Assembly: GCA_963737075.1 (NCBI GenBank)
Contig: CAVTRI010000002.1
Location: forward strand, 1,240,001 to 1,304,000
DNA length: 64,000 nucleotides
From: CAVTRI01 sp963737075
GTDB taxonomy: Bacteria; Actinomycetota; Acidimicrobiia; Acidimicrobiales; Palsa-688
Reading direction: 5' to 3'
Part shown: one piece after another, positions 61,866 to 64,000 of the stretch
How the letters are laid out: each line of letters begins with the position of its first letter
Numbering within the stretch: position 1 is the stretch's first letter
Notes under the pieces: model-generated
What the model saw: the letters and a program-made list of their open reading frames with translations, nothing else
Told to the model about the DNA's origin: nothing
The model's database searches: none
Program-made: the position numbers and the translations under genes

Positions 61866-64000
61866 ATGCCTGATAACGGATCTGGAACGGTCGTCGACGT
61901 GGTGGTGGTGGGGGCCGGCTTTGCCGGGCTGTACATGATCCACCGGCTGCGTCAGGTCGGCTTCTCGACGGTCGCCGTCGAGAGCGGGGCCGACGTCGGC
62001 GGCACCTGGTATTGGAACCGCTATCCGGGAGCGCGTTGCGACATCCCCACCACCGACTACACCTTCAGCTTCGATCCCGAACTGGAGGACGAGTGGACGT
62101 GGTCGGAGAAGTACGCCACGCAGCCCGAAATCCTCGCCTATTTGCGGCATGTGGCCGATAGGTACGACTTGCGGCGGGACATCCGGTTTTCCACCCGGAT
62201 CGCGGCCGCCACGTGGGACGAGGCAGCGTCGCGCTGGAGGCTGCGCACAGATGCAGGCGAGGAGCTCACCTGCCGGTACTACGTGATGGCTTCCGGTTGT
62301 TTGTCGGTGCCGAAAGCGCCCGATATCGACGGCGCCGACCGGTTCACCGGCGAGGTGTATTTCACCAGCCGGTGGCCGCACGAGGGCGTCGACTTCACGG
62401 GCAAGCGGGTGGGGCTGATCGGAACAGGCTCTTCGGGTATCCAGTCGATTCCGCTTATCGCCCAGCAGTCGGCGGCGCTCACGGTGTTCCAGCGCACGCC
62501 CAACTTCTCCATCCCTGCCCATAACGGGCCTCCGTCGCGGGACACGCTGGGAGCGCTGGCCGCCGACCGGGCGGGATACCGGGAGGCGGCCAGGTGGTCG
62601 CGCGCCGGGGTGCCCATCGAGCTGGCCACCGAAGGCGTCTTCACGGTGACCGAGGACGAGCGGCGCAAGCGGTTCGAGAACGTATGGGAGATAGGCGAAC
62701 TGCTCGCTCCGCTGTCGGTGTTCAGCGACGTCTTGGTGAATCCGGCCGCCAACGACGTGTTGTGTGAGTTCCTGCGCGACCAGATCCGCTCGATCGTGCA
62801 GGATCCGGCGACCGCGGAGGCGCTGTGCCCGAAGGACCATCCGTTCGGCACCAAACGCCCCTGTCTGGACACCAACTATTACGCCACGTACAACCTCCCC
62901 CATGTCCGGCTCGTCGACCTGCGCCATCACCCGATCGCCACTATCACCGAGACCGGTGTCAACACCGTCGACGAATCCTTCGAGTTCGATGCCTTGGTGT
63001 TTGCGACCGGCTTCGACGCCATGACCGGAGCGCTCGTTTCGGTCGACATCACCGGTCGCGACGGGGTGACCCTGAAAGAGAAATGGGCGCACGGGCCGGT
63101 CACCTATCTGGGCCTGATGACCGTCGGGTTCCCGAATCTGTTCATGATCACCGGGCCGGGCAGCCCATCCGTGCTCTCCAACATGGCGGTCTCGATCGAA
63201 CAGCACGTCGACTGGGTCTCCGACCGCCTGGTCCACCTGCGCGAACGCGGCTTCGACACGATCGAGCCGACACCGCGGGCCGAGGAGGGCTGGGTGCAGC
63301 ACGTCAACGACTGCGCGGATATCACCCTCTATCCAAGGGCAAACTCGTGGTACATGGGCGCAAACGTCCCCGGCAAGCCCCGGGTGTTCCTGCCCTATGT
63401 CGGCGGGGTCGATGTCTACCGGCGCACCTGCGACGAGGTCGTCGTCCAGGACTACCTCGGCTTCCGCTTGTCGGGACCGGACGGGCAGCAGTGCCACGAC
63501 GGTGTCATCCAGCGACTTCAACCCGACATAGCCATGGTGCTCGACCTCATGGCCAGCATGGATGTGCCGCCAATCGAGTCCATGTCGGTACGCGAAGCGC
63601 GGGAGTTCACCGAGTCCATGAACGCCGAGCGCCCCCCCGGGCCCGAGGTGGGCGAAGTGATCGACGAGACATACCCAGGCGCCGCCGGTGACCTGCGCTG
63701 CCGGCTGTACCGTCCCCCGACCCCGGGGCCCCACCCGCTGGTGGTGTATTTCCACGGGGGCGGCTGGGTGCTCGGCAGCCACGAGTCCGACGATCCGTTC
63801 TGCCGCGACCTGTGCGTTCACACCGACGCCGTGGTGGTCTCGATGGACTACAGACATGCACCTGAAGCCCGCTTCCCCGCCGCCGTCGACGACGGATTCG
63901 CCGCGGTGGAGTGGGCCGCCCACCACGCCATCGACCTCGGCGGCATCCCCGGCCAGCTCGCCGTTGCCGGCTGGAGCGCTGGCGGCAACATCGCCGCTGT
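61866..64000 (+). CDS. Baeyer-Villiger monooxygenase fused to HSL-type esterase, partial at window edge
   Basis: An uninterrupted frame from ATG 61866 (AAGGAG nine bases upstream) runs beyond the window, over 711 residues. Residues 15-540 are a BVMO: VVVGAGFAGLYMIHRL (FAD), GGTWYWNRYPGARCDIP, fingerprint FTGEVYFTSRWP (the usual His is Phe), VGLIGTGSSGIQ (NADPH) and LVFATGFDAMTG. After a linker (about 540-600) comes an HSL-family esterase: VVYFHGGGWVLGS (oxyanion HGGG, near 628), SMDYRHAPEARFPAAVDD and VAGWSAGGNIAA (Ser elbow, near 702). Asp and His would lie beyond the edge. The two activities would convert a ketone to an ester and hydrolyse it in one protein. It is divergent from a CoA-transferase. 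Confidence 0.9.
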   Translation, partial: MPDNGSGTVVDVVVVGAGFAGLYMIHRLRQVGFSTVAVESGADVGGTWYWNRYPGARCDIPTTDYTFSFDPELEDEWTWSEKYATQPEILAYLRHVADRYDLRRDIRFSTRIAAATWDEAASRWRLRTDAGEELTCRYYVMASGCLSVPKAPDIDGADRFTGEVYFTSRWPHEGVDFTGKRVGLIGTGSSGIQSIPLIAQQSAALTVFQRTPNFSIPAHNGPPSRDTLGALAADRAGYREAARWSRAGVPIELATEGVFTVTEDERRKRFENVWEIGELLAPLSVFSDVLVNPAANDVLCEFLRDQIRSIVQDPATAEALCPKDHPFGTKRPCLDTNYYATYNLPHVRLVDLRHHPIATITETGVNTVDESFEFDALVFATGFDAMTGALVSVDITGRDGVTLKEKWAHGPVTYLGLMTVGFPNLFMITGPGSPSVLSNMAVSIEQHVDWVSDRLVHLRERGFDTIEPTPRAEEGWVQHVNDCADITLYPRANSWYMGANVPGKPRVFLPYVGGVDVYRRTCDEVVVQDYLGFRLSGPDGQQCHDGVIQRLQPDIAMVLDLMASMDVPPIESMSVREAREFTESMNAERPPGPEVGEVIDETYPGAAGDLRCRLYRPPTPGPHPLVVYFHGGGWVLGSHESDDPFCRDLCVHTDAVVVSMDYRHAPEARFPAAVDDGFAAVEWAAHHAIDLGGIPGQLAVAGWSAGGNIAA

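Noticed and set aside
61845..63926. A 693-codon minus frame across the BVMO-esterase fusion
   Set aside because: It is antisense to a protein with every BVMO and esterase motif, and its composition (His, Asp and Val-rich with no motif) is a typical GC-rich shadow.
1..64000. CRISPR arrays, tRNA and rRNA genes
   Set aside because: I saw no regularly spaced repeats, no cloverleaf with CCA-like ends and no rRNA-like sequence. The repeats at 8816 and 21308 are only two units each.

Overview
The window is 64 kb of high-GC DNA that reads as an actinomycete chromosome (phylum Actinomycetota). The evidence is its recurrent families: mycothiol-linked maleylpyruvate-isomerase-fold proteins (intact at 3970 and 10058, broken at 33057), an Rv2466c-like DsbA protein, an F420-type LLM oxidoreductase, an ECF sigma/zf-HC2 anti-sigma pair, a DUF1707 protein, GTG starts throughout, and several CaiB/BaiF CoA-transferases and flavin monooxygenases. 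I see no rRNA, tRNA, CRISPR array, intact insertion sequence or ribosomal genes. It is an accessory, catabolism-rich stretch of a soil-type genome. The genus cannot be set from the sequence.

Layout. 0-9 kb: small enzymes, broken hydrolase and FAD-monooxygenase genes, an integrase relic, a VapBC pair and a ClpX-zinc-finger protein behind a repeated palindromic element. 10-15 kb: an ArsR/SRPBCC/MPI operon, a membrane protein, and an operon of two lipoproteins, an ECF sigma factor and its anti-sigma factor. 15-21 kb: a dehydrogenase, a D-aminoacylase-type amidohydrolase, an LLM oxidoreductase and at least four relics (permease, two hydrolase-type genes, ATPase). 21-28 kb: a carboxylesterase, a double CoA-transferase and a divergent Baeyer-Villiger monooxygenase (BVMO). 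28-42 kb: a MarR/DUF1707 divergent pair, enoyl-CoA hydratase, FxsA, DUF3237, Rv2466c-like, phosphatase, acyl-CoA synthetase, SMP-30, methyltransferase and VOC genes. 43-51 kb: methyltransferase, berberine-bridge-type oxidase, MerR, AraC, hydrolase and acyl-CoA-dehydrogenase-like genes. 51-56 kb: a CYP102-like P450-reductase fusion with a tiny membrane protein behind it. 56-64 kb: AhpD-like, two alpha/beta hydrolases, a GH15 glycosidase, a CoA-transferase and, divergently, a BVMO fused in frame to an HSL-type esterase that runs off the window.

How the genes may work together. The arrangement CoA-transferase (left) and BVMO (right), divergent across about 220-230 bp, occurs twice, at 25.7 and 61.7 kb, and in the second copy the BVMO carries its own esterase. 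This suggests a ketone to ester/lactone to acid to acyl-CoA route, with the acyl-CoA hydratase, synthetase and dehydrogenase-like genes nearby as possible downstream steps. The substrate is unknown and the link is inference.

Caution. At least fourteen genes read as one family protein only after one or two frame changes, while their codons are otherwise well kept. Some are probably assembly indels (one lies in a T homopolymer). Others are true relics that lack whole domains. The two cases are separated in the entries.
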